This document shows positions 49,141 through 57,012 of a DNA stretch of 63,694 nucleotides, piece by piece (within the stretch, counting starts at the first letter, position 1; every line of letters begins with the position of its first letter). Origin of the DNA: Acidimicrobiales bacterium (GTDB lineage: Bacteria; Actinomycetota; Acidimicrobiia; Acidimicrobiales; Ilumatobacteraceae); assembly GCA_030832455.1 (NCBI GenBank), contig JAURJB010000002.1, positions 1 to 63,694 of the forward strand. The letters run 5' to 3'. The notes under the pieces were generated by a model, which was not told the DNA's origin, ran no database searches, and was given only the letters and a program-made list of their open reading frames with translations. The translations under genes were made by a program, and so were the position numbers.

Positions 49141-50670
49141 ATGTTCACCACGTATGCGATGACACTGCCCACAAAGAAGTGGACCGAAGAAACCCGCGAA
49201 CGTGCCATTGGGGCTATTTCACAGTGGCATCAGCAATGGTTTCCCGCAGATCGCTTGCCCGTCAACATCCGCGTGCGTGTACGACACAGCCAAGACGACG
49301 ATGTGTTCAGGTTGGAAGTGCAAAACACACATCCGCAGACCGGTGGCACTCACCTCATTATCGCAACACTCACCCCGTATAAAGGTCAGCTTGTTTTTGA
49401 CTTACGCGTGAAGTTCGCCCCAGGTAAGGACTCAATCATCCCCCATCGCCGAGCGGAATTGCCAGCAAAACCAGTGCGGGCACTTGTTGCCGAAATGGCC
49501 AAGTTGCTGGAGGTGTACGACGCAGAGCGACGCATCAGTCCAACAATTCGCCAAGTAGCTTCTGCGCTTGACGGTGAAGCACTCGCAGCTGACTTCATTA
49601 ATGCACTCGCACGTCGCTTGCCAATTTTGGTTGAAACAACGATTGATAAATCAGTTCAGTCGTCTCACACTGGTCCTTTACTTGAAGACCTTGTTGGCAT
49701 TGCCCATATCGCGCATATCACGTCAACCGAAGCAGTCGACTCGTTCAATGCATATTGCAATGGCAAAGTGCTGGACAAAAACTACGTCACCATTTTGTGG
49801 CCGCACCCTGTTCAACCGATGACATTCCATACCGTCACGCCACATCGTGAACAGATTGAGAATCCAATCCTTGAAGCCGCGGCGTTGCAACCAGACATTC
49901 CAACGCAAGCACCTCCACGATTCAGTACGAGTCGACCGATTCAATCTGTATCTGCGTCACCAACTCCGGCTAAAACTCAAGCAACTACAGATCTGTCCCC
50001 CGTGGTTGAGCGACTTAAGCGAACTGTCGATGAACATCAATTACACATTGAACAACTTGATGATGCCTTGGAAGAAGTGGAAGCAGAACGCGATGAGTTT
50101 GCAGAGTTACTTGAAGAGAAAGAAATTGAAGCGGAAGAGTTGTCTACTGAAGTCGCACTTCTTCGCGGGCGTTTAGATGCACTCACGCTTCAGGCGCTTG
50201 ACCTTGATGCCGAACTTGCGCGCACACGTCCTGACCGCGTACTCCGTACAGTCCTTGACGCCGTCAACCGTGCCCGATCCGAGTGCAAGCATCTCGAATT
50301 TTTGCCAACAGCATTTGCCACTGCAAATGAACTTCAAGGGCCGAACCCGCGTCAAGTACTTCAGGACTTAAAAGCACTTGATAACGCAGTTGCGCAATGG
50401 CGTAGAGATGCATTCCCCATTGCAGGGCTCCAGTCATATCTACGTGATAACGCAGGACTTGATTTTGCTCCACGAATTTCTGAAGACACGCACCATCGAT
50501 ATGGCGACTGGTACACCGCTATGCATAAGAACAAACAAATTCATATCGGAGCGCATCTACGCAGAGGTAAGAATCGAACACTGATACGTGTCTATATGCA
50601 TATTGATACTGCAGAAAAGTCCATAGTTATTGCCAAAATTGTGCGACATGGGCCCGACAGCACGAGCTAG
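49141..50670 (+). CDS. Unrecognised coiled-coil protein
   Basis: A 509-residue protein I cannot assign. About residues 1-270 look globular, with TLPTKKWTEETRERAIGAISQWHQ at the start. Residues about 300-345 are Pro/Ser/Thr-rich. A long coiled coil follows (VERLKRTVDEHQLHIEQLDD, about 335-410) and a C-terminal region of about 90 residues ends HAHLRRG-like into IRVYMHIDTAEKSIVIAKIVRH. That last stretch resembles a short toxin-like RelE-type C-terminal pattern, but this is only a suspicion. The start is fixed by the palindrome and the lack of an earlier in-frame start nearby. The neighbours give no functional hint. Confidence 0.55.
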   Translation: MFTTYAMTLPTKKWTEETRERAIGAISQWHQQWFPADRLPVNIRVRVRHSQDDDVFRLEVQNTHPQTGGTHLIIATLTPYKGQLVFDLRVKFAPGKDSIIPHRRAELPAKPVRALVAEMAKLLEVYDAERRISPTIRQVASALDGEALAADFINALARRLPILVETTIDKSVQSSHTGPLLEDLVGIAHIAHITSTEAVDSFNAYCNGKVLDKNYVTILWPHPVQPMTFHTVTPHREQIENPILEAAALQPDIPTQAPPRFSTSRPIQSVSASPTPAKTQATTDLSPVVERLKRTVDEHQLHIEQLDDALEEVEAERDEFAELLEEKEIEAEELSTEVALLRGRLDALTLQALDLDAELARTRPDRVLRTVLDAVNRARSECKHLEFLPTAFATANELQGPNPRQVLQDLKALDNAVAQWRRDAFPIAGLQSYLRDNAGLDFAPRISEDTHHRYGDWYTAMHKNKQIHIGAHLRRGKNRTLIRVYMHIDTAEKSIVIAKIVRHGPDSTS

Positions 50671-50699
50671 CACCTACACATAAAGCCCCAGAAAAGGCG

Positions 50700-50705
50700 T
50701 ATCGT
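50700..50705 (+). promoter_or_regulatory. Candidate leaderless -10 element (TATCGT)
   Basis: TATCGT (TANNNT) ends exactly six bases before the ATG at 50712. Confidence 0.5.
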
Positions 50706-50711
50706 ATTGTC

Positions 50712-52382
50712 ATGACTTCGCCTGTGTATTCACTCTCCGACAACTACATCAACACGGTTGCCGAACTTGATCCAGCGGCAGCTACCTACATGGGTATTGC
50801 TGGTCACGACCACGAGATGACCGACTTCAGCCCCGCTGGTCACGACGCACGCGCGCAAAACGATCTGCACACTCTCGCAAAACTGAATGCTCTTGACACC
50901 AGTGCAAGTTCCGACCGTTTGGCAGCAGGTGTCTTACGCGAGTCACTAGAAATCTCTGGTGCGGAATACGAAGCCAATGAACACCTTGCGTCAATTCGCG
51001 TTATCGCTGGCGATGTGGATGCCGCCCGATCCATATTTGATCTCATGCCAACCGATACGGCGGAACATTGGGCAGTTATTGCGGAGCGCATGTCGAAAGT
51101 CCCGCAGGCATTTGCAGGAATGCGTGAATCGTGGAAGCTTGGTCTTGACCGCGGTGTAAAGGCTCAGCGACGCCAAGTTCTTGCATCGAGTGAACAACTC
51201 GCAACGTGGGCTGGCCGCAATGACGCACCTGCATTCTTTGAGCAATTCGCAGAATCTGCTTCTTCTATTGTCGGCGCGCCAATGAAACAACTTCGTAAAG
51301 CAGCCAAGAACGCATCACAGGCACTCGGCGAAACTGCAGATTTCCTCATTAACGACTACGCCCCTCATGCAGACACTCGCGATGGCGTTGGCCCCGAGCG
51401 CCATGCGCTAGCGCGTCGACGTTTCATGGGAATGAAGGTTGAGGCTAAAGACGCCTACGAGTGGGGCTGGACAGAAGTGCAGCGCATTGATGCCGAAATG
51501 GAACGCGTTGCGCAAGAAATTCTTCCTGGATCAACATTGAATGAAGTACGTAACTTCCTTGATACCGACCCATCGCGATCGATTCAGGGAGAAGGCGCGC
51601 TTCGCGATTGGCTACAGGAGCTAATGGATGATGCGATGTCATTTCTCATTGACAACCACCATTTTTCAATTCCCGATTCTATTCGCACCGTTGAAGCAAT
51701 GATTTCTCCACCAGGTGGAGCAGCTGCTATGTATTACACAGGCCCAAGCGAGGACCTCAGTCGCCCCGGTCGAACTTGGTATCCAACAAACGGGCGAACC
51801 GTGTTCCCACGATGGAGCGAACCCACTACCGCCTACCACGAAGGCGTTCCGGGACATCACTTGCAGGTTGCAATCGCCACCATTAACTCGGAGAAGCTTT
51901 CCCGCTTCCAACGCAACACATTCATATCGGGCCATGGTGAAGGTTGGGCGTTGTACGCCGAGCGCCTCATGGACGAGTTCGGGTTTCTCGAAAACCCTGA
52001 GTTCCGCTTGGGCTACTTGTATGCACAAGCGTTTCGTGCAGCACGAGTCGTCATTGATATCGGAATTCATTGCGGATTCGCCATACCTCGAAGTTCAACA
52101 TTTCACCCTGGTGAACAATGGAACCCAGATTTGATGTTCGAATTCCTTAGCGCGCACTCATCGAGTGATGATGAGTTCAATCGCTCTGAAGTCAACCGCT
52201 ATCTCGGTTGGCCGGGACAAGCCATTTCATACAAACTCGGCGAGCGAGTGTGGCTTGATCTGCGTGATGATGCCAAACAGAAATATGGTGCGGCATTTGA
52301 TCTTCGCAAATGGCACGCACATGCTCTTGACTTAGGCAACCTCGGACTTGATTTGTTGAAGTCGGAGATGGCGCGCTTTTAA
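50712..52382 (+). CDS. DUF885 metallopeptidase-like protein
   Basis: A 556-residue protein of the DUF885 family. Signature segments are YHEGVPGHHLQ (putative zinc-binding HEGxPGHH) and GHGEGWALYAERLMDEFG, with a C-terminal helical core. The family is thought to be a gluzincin-like peptidase class; substrates are poorly known. No signal peptide. It begins at ATG 50712 behind a TANNNT hexamer. Confidence 0.87.
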   Translation: MTSPVYSLSDNYINTVAELDPAAATYMGIAGHDHEMTDFSPAGHDARAQNDLHTLAKLNALDTSASSDRLAAGVLRESLEISGAEYEANEHLASIRVIAGDVDAARSIFDLMPTDTAEHWAVIAERMSKVPQAFAGMRESWKLGLDRGVKAQRRQVLASSEQLATWAGRNDAPAFFEQFAESASSIVGAPMKQLRKAAKNASQALGETADFLINDYAPHADTRDGVGPERHALARRRFMGMKVEAKDAYEWGWTEVQRIDAEMERVAQEILPGSTLNEVRNFLDTDPSRSIQGEGALRDWLQELMDDAMSFLIDNHHFSIPDSIRTVEAMISPPGGAAAMYYTGPSEDLSRPGRTWYPTNGRTVFPRWSEPTTAYHEGVPGHHLQVAIATINSEKLSRFQRNTFISGHGEGWALYAERLMDEFGFLENPEFRLGYLYAQAFRAARVVIDIGIHCGFAIPRSSTFHPGEQWNPDLMFEFLSAHSSSDDEFNRSEVNRYLGWPGQAISYKLGERVWLDLRDDAKQKYGAAFDLRKWHAHALDLGNLGLDLLKSEMARF

Positions 52383-52388
52383 CCCCTC

Positions 52389-52928
52389 TTAGGGAACAAC
52401 AACAATCCGCGTTCCTGGCTTTGCCCACGAAAAAATAAATTTTGCGTCTTCGGTACTTGCCCGAAGACAACCACTTCCACGCACAGTTCCAAGTTCTTCT
52501 ACGGTCTGCATGGGAACACCCTTGCGTTTCGGAATCTCATGGAAGCCAATGTTTCCCCCGTTACGTCCAATGGCAAAACGTGTCATAAACCTAAATGTCA
52601 CACCTTCTAGTGCGGGACTAAATGACCTAACCGATTGACTCGAAACGGTGTAGGTCCCCTTTTTGGGTTGCCCACGTTGACCCGACACCAAGAACGTGCG
52701 CAGTACTTCTTCTTGTGCATTGATCACCCACACCCGCAACTGACGTGTTGAATGAACAACTCTTCTCCCTTTGCCCGATTTTGCTGGAACAGGAAACACC
52801 GCTTGCGACACGGCGGCCGGTGGTGCGAGTTCGGTTGGGGTTGATTCAACGGGAATCACTGCAGCATGTGCCGCAGGTGCAAACCAAAAAAACATTGTCG
52901 TAACAAATACGGCGACAAGACGCTTCAT
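52389..52928 (-). CDS. L,D-transpeptidase (YkuD) with signal peptide
   Basis: A 179-residue protein: signal peptide (residues 1-22, MKRLVAVFVTTMFFWFAPAAHA), Pro-rich linker and a YkuD catalytic domain. The motif IGFHEIPKRKG and GSGCLRAS (catalytic Cys about 155) correspond to the HxxxxxxxxxxSxGCxR pattern. It would crosslink or anchor on peptidoglycan stems. Its ATG overlaps the deoC stop (ATGA), so it is co-expressed with deoC, though no shared role is evident. Confidence 0.85.
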   Translation of the reverse strand: MKRLVAVFVTTMFFWFAPAAHAAVIPVESTPTELAPPAAVSQAVFPVPAKSGKGRRVVHSTRQLRVWVINAQEEVLRTFLVSGQRGQPKKGTYTVSSQSVRSFSPALEGVTFRFMTRFAIGRNGGNIGFHEIPKRKGVPMQTVEELGTVRGSGCLRASTEDAKFIFSWAKPGTRIVVVP

Positions 52929-53587
52929 GTGAGTCCGCCAAGTATTTCGCGCGATGCTGATGCCCCAATTCGATTTGCTCCTGCTTTAATCATCTCTAAC
53001 GCAACTCGAGTAGTTCGAATTCCGCCACTTGCCTTAACACCAATTCCACCACCTACCGCCAGACGCATCGTTCGCACAGCATCAACTGTTGCACCACCTG
53101 ACTTGTGAAACCCAGTTGACGTCTTGACAAAGTTTGCACCACCAGCGACAACCGCCGAGCATGCACTCATGATTTGACGTTCACTCCACAGTGCCGTTTC
53201 TAAAATCACTTTCAGAACTATCTTTTCGCCGATTGCCAAACGGACTTCGGCGGTTTCATTCTGCAGTGCTTGCCAATTGGCACTTGCGATAAATCCCAAA
53301 TTAACAACAACATCAATTTCTCGCGCTCCATCATTGACCGCCTGCGCAGCTTCCTCTGCTTTCACCTTGGAAAGATGGCTGCCCGATGGAAACCCCGCAA
53401 CACTGGCGATGGGAAGATCGGTATGTGCCGCTGCCAGCGAGACCCAGTGAGGAGACACACAAACCGCGGCTACGCCCAATTCGGTCGCGGTTGCACATAG
53501 CGTCAAAACATCGTGCTCGACCGCCTCTGGCGTCAGCAGGGTGTGGTCAATCATCCGTGCAAGCCCTGCGCGGTCGAGGGATTTCAT
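52925..53587 (-). CDS. deoC: Deoxyribose-phosphate aldolase
   Basis: A 220-residue class I aldolase. IDHTLLTPEAV at the N-terminus, the Schiff-base Lys in NFVKTSTGF, the second Lys in GVKASGGIRT and DVVVNLGF match the DeoC family. It splits 2-deoxyribose-5-phosphate to acetaldehyde and glyceraldehyde-3-phosphate. ATG 53587 is favoured over GTG 53596. The divergent thymidine kinase fits a deoxynucleoside-salvage pairing. Confidence 0.95.
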   Translation of the reverse strand: MKSLDRAGLARMIDHTLLTPEAVEHDVLTLCATATELGVAAVCVSPHWVSLAAAHTDLPIASVAGFPSGSHLSKVKAEEAAQAVNDGAREIDVVVNLGFIASANWQALQNETAEVRLAIGEKIVLKVILETALWSERQIMSACSAVVAGGANFVKTSTGFHKSGGATVDAVRTMRLAVGGGIGVKASGGIRTTRVALEMIKAGANRIGASASREILGGLT

Positions 53588-53647
53588 AACTTCCACATTA
53601 GGTCAGGTGCGAGTCATGTTTCAGCCCGACTACGGTTCATGTTCGTC

Positions 53648-54253
53648 ATGGCCACCTTGAGATTCAGTTACGGAACAATGGGTTCGGGGAAAAGTACCCT
53701 TGCATTGCAAATCCACCACAACATGTCATCTCGCGGTGTGAACGGATTGTTGCTGACCAAGCTCGACCGAGATGGCTCGCAAGTAACGAGCCGACTTGGA
53801 GTTTCCGCTCCTGCCGTTGATGTTTCGGCGGACCTGGATTTGTTTGAGCTGACACAATCAAAAATGCCATTGCAATTCTTGGTGTGTGACGAAACTCAGT
53901 TTTACTCAATTGAACAGTGTGATCAACTGGCGCGAATTGTTGATGAACTCAACGTTGATGTATTCGCCTTCGGACTCATCACGGATTTTCGTGGTCTGCT
54001 CTTTGAAGGTACTCGCCGCCTCCTTGAAATTGCGGACCAACGAGTTGAAATGCAGGTTGAAGCGCGTTGTTGGTGTGGACAACGAGCAAACTTCAATGCC
54101 CGCTTAGTTAACGGCAATATTGTGTACGAAGGCGAAACAGTTGTTGTTGGTGATACCGATAGAACAATGAGCGAGCCTCTGTTCGGCGACGAAGTTCGCT
54201 ATGAACTGTTGTGCCGGAGGCACTACATCAGCGGCGTACTCGGACCTGCTTAA
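53648..54253 (+). CDS. tdk: Thymidine kinase, type II
   Basis: A 201-residue TK. Walker A YGTMGSGKST (about residues 8-17), FLVCDETQF (Walker B region) and zinc-binding CWCG with LLCRRHY near the end are visible. It phosphorylates thymidine. ATG 53648 is chosen; ATG 53639 three codons earlier is also possible. TACGGT lies 11 bases before 53648. Convergent with the VanZ-like gene, overlapping by 26 bases. Confidence 0.93.
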   Translation: MATLRFSYGTMGSGKSTLALQIHHNMSSRGVNGLLLTKLDRDGSQVTSRLGVSAPAVDVSADLDLFELTQSKMPLQFLVCDETQFYSIEQCDQLARIVDELNVDVFAFGLITDFRGLLFEGTRRLLEIADQRVEMQVEARCWCGQRANFNARLVNGNIVYEGETVVVGDTDRTMSEPLFGDEVRYELLCRRHYISGVLGPA

Positions 54254-54644
54254 CAATTTCTGCAGCAACTAATACCGACATAATTCCCACACAGTTGCCC
54301 AGCAGATCGCTCAATTGGCGAGATCGCATGGTGGTAAACCACGGTTGCGCAATCTCTACACATACAGTCCAGCCAAACAACGTGACAAACGCAAAAAGAA
54401 GTTTCTTCCAATTCACGGCAAACCCAACAGCCACTGCACAACCACCCCACACCAGTGCATGAAGATCTGCATCACCAGAAGGTCGTGAATCAAGCACTTC
54501 CTGTGTCGCTGTTGAATTAATGCGCAACGCGAACTCAATGATGCCTGACCACCAAGAAATTGCTGTATCCGACCACATCAAGGCTGTCGTGAAGACAATT
54601 GCAACTATCGCACCAGCGCTGTATGCGCGATTACGCAACACCAT
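54228..54644 (-). CDS. VanZ-like membrane protein
   Basis: A 138-residue protein with about four hydrophobic helices and the motif VEIAQPWFTTMRSRQLSDLLGNCVGI, the E-x-x-Q...R...D...N..G pattern of VanZ-like proteins. The parental VanZ raises teicoplanin resistance, but most homologues have no known role and this one is only the domain. Its ATG is coupled by TAATG to the saccharopine-dehydrogenase-like gene upstream. Confidence 0.8.
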   Translation of the reverse strand: MVLRNRAYSAGAIVAIVFTTALMWSDTAISWWSGIIEFALRINSTATQEVLDSRPSGDADLHALVWGGCAVAVGFAVNWKKLLFAFVTLFGWTVCVEIAQPWFTTMRSRQLSDLLGNCVGIMSVLVAAEIVKQVRVRR

Positions 54645-55930
54645 TAACTAAAACGAATTGCACGCTTTACAGGGCGATCCCAACCAGGTTGACCTGTCGG
54701 CTTAGGACTTGGCCAGAGACCAGGGCCCATTTCGACCATGCCATGATGGGCACCATAATCACCGAGCAAATTGAGGAATGGATCGGCGTTAAATGCTTCG
54801 GCACCGCGAACTCCCGTTAACTTCCAACTGCCATTTGCCAAAAGCTCAAGTGCAACTACGGGGCAAATAGCTGTCTGCCACAAGACTGCCTGCGAACCCC
54901 AATCGCGCATTGTGGTTTCGTTGTCGGCGACGTGATACAGGTATACCTCACGCTGCTCGCCGTCATAAGTTCCGCGCACCCACGTGCCCGCACACGTTTT
55001 TCCATGCATCAAGTGTCCAAGTTTTGCCGGGTTCGGCAACACCGCTGCCAATACATCTCGAGGAGCAACGCTTACGTCGCCAACACGAACATGATCTTTG
55101 CTGTCAAGCCCTAGGTAAGCAAACGTCTTCAACCAGTCAATGAACTCGGCGCCAAGGCTGTATTTAAATGTGACGCGATTACATTCAATTTCTCGTGGAA
55201 TCAGCAACACTTCTTCGTGTTCTACGTTGACGCACTCATACGGTCCGATGCCTGCGGGAAAGTGGAATACTTCTGGTTCAGAAAAACAGTCAGTGGTATA
55301 CAAACCACGATTCTTTTCCCACACGATTGGCGGATTCAAACACTCTTCAATCGTTGTCCAGATGGAAAATGTAGGAGCGAAATCAAGACCATCAATTGAC
55401 AGGTTTGAGCCGTCCCGAACACCAATTTCATCAATCGTGTCAAACAAGTTGTCAGCAGCATAACGAGCGAACACATCACTTAAACCAGGCTCGACACCCA
55501 TTCCCACCAACGCCAACAAACCGCGTTCGCGCCACGCTTCATCGGCGGCTAATTGATCTTTCCCAAGCGGTGAGCCAACTTCTTCATAAGGATTCGAAGC
55601 ATGCGGTTCGCTCAAATTCATTGCCATGTCGATGTAATTGCAATGAGACTCGAAAGCTGCATCAAAGATGGGCTCGTTAAGTCGTGGATCGCATGCGTTG
55701 ACGACTACATCGGCCTGAACACGAGAAATCAAGGATTTGATTGCTTCTTTGTCGCGAGCATCAACTTGCTCGGCTACAAACTTGGAGCGATCGTCAAGGA
55801 GCGCAACTGCTTCCTCGGCTCGAGCAAAAGATATGTCGGCTAATACAAATTTCGCGAAAAACGAACGGGTCTCAGCGATAGACGCCATTGACGCGCCTAC
55901 TCCACCTGCACCGATTACCAAGATATTCAT
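54644..55930 (-). CDS. Saccharopine dehydrogenase-like NAD(P) enzyme
   Basis: A 428-residue protein of the saccharopine dehydrogenase / LYS9-like family. NILVIGAGGVGASM is the nucleotide-binding loop, VVVNACDPRLNEPIFDAAF and YIDMAMN follow, and GMGVEPGLSDVFARY is the family signature. It may handle lysine degradation (saccharopine or lysine 6-dehydrogenase type) or polyamine-linked carboxynorspermidine synthesis; the sequence does not decide. GGTGAG lies just upstream of the ATG. An imperfect inverted repeat is in its upstream region (55949-55970). Confidence 0.85.
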   Translation of the reverse strand: MNILVIGAGGVGASMASIAETRSFFAKFVLADISFARAEEAVALLDDRSKFVAEQVDARDKEAIKSLISRVQADVVVNACDPRLNEPIFDAAFESHCNYIDMAMNLSEPHASNPYEEVGSPLGKDQLAADEAWRERGLLALVGMGVEPGLSDVFARYAADNLFDTIDEIGVRDGSNLSIDGLDFAPTFSIWTTIEECLNPPIVWEKNRGLYTTDCFSEPEVFHFPAGIGPYECVNVEHEEVLLIPREIECNRVTFKYSLGAEFIDWLKTFAYLGLDSKDHVRVGDVSVAPRDVLAAVLPNPAKLGHLMHGKTCAGTWVRGTYDGEQREVYLYHVADNETTMRDWGSQAVLWQTAICPVVALELLANGSWKLTGVRGAEAFNADPFLNLLGDYGAHHGMVEMGPGLWPSPKPTGQPGWDRPVKRAIRFS

Positions 55931-56002
55931 TACTCACCAGTTCTTTACGTGCACAACGTGTGTTGCACACAGCTCTGTATAAGTAATTCTACCCGTAGTT
56001 AT

Positions 56003-56377
56003 CTAAAAAACATTCAGCAGATCAACAACAAAAACAAGTGTTTCGCCACCTTTAATGACGCCACCTGCTCCGCGGCTTCCATATCCCATGTCTGGTGGAA
56101 TTGTTAATTGCCGACGGCCGCCTACTTTCATGCCCGCAACGCCATCATCCCAACCTTGAATTACTTGCCCTGCGCCAAGCCTGAAATCAAATGCCTCACC
56201 ACGGTTCCAAGACGCATCAAACTCTTGTCCATTGCTCCACGCCACACCGACGTAGTGAACCGAAACGTTCTTGCCTTTCACCGCTTCATCACCACTTCCC
56301 ACTTCTAGATCGGATTTCACCAATTCAGATGGTGGAGCTTCTGCTGGAATCGTGACTGATGGCTTGGTTTTTGACAT
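56003..56377 (-). CDS. FKBP-type peptidyl-prolyl isomerase
   Basis: A 124-residue FKBP: SVHYVGVAWSNGQEFDASW, AFDFRLGAGQVIQGWDDGVAGMKVGG and the GYGSRGAGG loop with a C-terminal FVVDLLNVF. It is a cytosolic proline isomerase. It lacks a membrane segment. On the minus strand it begins by TATTCT, six bases, ATG. Confidence 0.94.
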   Translation of the reverse strand: MSKTKPSVTIPAEAPPSELVKSDLEVGSGDEAVKGKNVSVHYVGVAWSNGQEFDASWNRGEAFDFRLGAGQVIQGWDDGVAGMKVGGRRQLTIPPDMGYGSRGAGGVIKGGETLVFVVDLLNVF

Positions 56378-56383
56378 CCTCGC

Positions 56384-56389
56384 AGAATA
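56384..56389 (-). promoter_or_regulatory. Candidate leaderless -10 element (TATTCT, minus strand)
   Basis: On the minus strand TATTCT is followed by exactly six bases (GCGAGG) and the ATG at 56377 of the FKBP gene. Confidence 0.5.
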
Positions 56390-56435
56390 ACAACTCTGAT
56401 TACCGAATCATGCTCGTTGGATAATCGGCATATGC

Positions 56436-56465
56436 AAAGGGCCCCCGGCGAACCGAGGGCCCTTT
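56436..56465 (-). terminator. Hairpin terminator after tRNA-Met
   Basis: A strong stem-loop: AAAGGGCCC pairs with GGGCCCTTT, the inner arms CGG/CCG close a CGAA loop. On the minus strand it lies five bases downstream of the tRNA-Met CCA end and before the FKBP gene, so it probably ends the tRNA transcript. The following U-tract is weak. Confidence 0.7.
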
Positions 56466-56470
56466 GACTT

Positions 56471-56547
<77 letters not shown>

Positions 56548-56624
56548 TCGTAGAAGTTGTACGGTAGCGAGCACAACCTTGCATCGCAACCTTGACTACA
56601 AACAACTCATACTCCTGACTCCTC

Positions 56625-57005
56625 ATGGCCATCTTCACTCGAAACACAAAAGCAACTGTCGCAGATCTTGGTGAGGTGCGCGCAGAGATCCAGCTCCTTC
56701 GTTCTGAACTCACAAAGCGTGGGAACGAGCTTTCACTCGTGACTGCTGCAATCAACACACTTGAACAGAGGCTTTCGGTTTTTGATCAGCGTGTTTCTGC
56801 ACTGTCTTCAGAGATGTCGAATCAACTTCATGAACTCGGCAATGAAATACAAGCACTGCTGGACAAGCAGGAAGACCCAGCGTCGCGTGCAGCGTTAGAA
56901 CAATTGCGAATCAACCAAACTCGTATCGCAAACGAACAGGCTCGCTATGAAATCGCGTTTCGTCAGGATTTAGCAACGCTTGCAGAAATCATCCGCAACC
57001 GCTGA
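56625..57005 (+). CDS. Small coiled-coil protein, unknown function
   Basis: A 126-residue, largely charged helical protein: LGEVRAEIQLLRSELTKRG, LEQRLSVFDQRVSALSSEM and IEELVSKQ-like heptads, then a C-terminal helix. It has no membrane segment or catalytic motif. I do not recognise a family. It sits eight bases from the convergent UPF0182 gene and may be associated with the coiled-coil DivIVA-type protein only by proximity. Confidence 0.6.
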   Translation: MAIFTRNTKATVADLGEVRAEIQLLRSELTKRGNELSLVTAAINTLEQRLSVFDQRVSALSSEMSNQLHELGNEIQALLDKQEDPASRAALEQLRINQTRIANEQARYEIAFRQDLATLAEIIRNR

Positions 57006-57012
57006 CTGTTGT

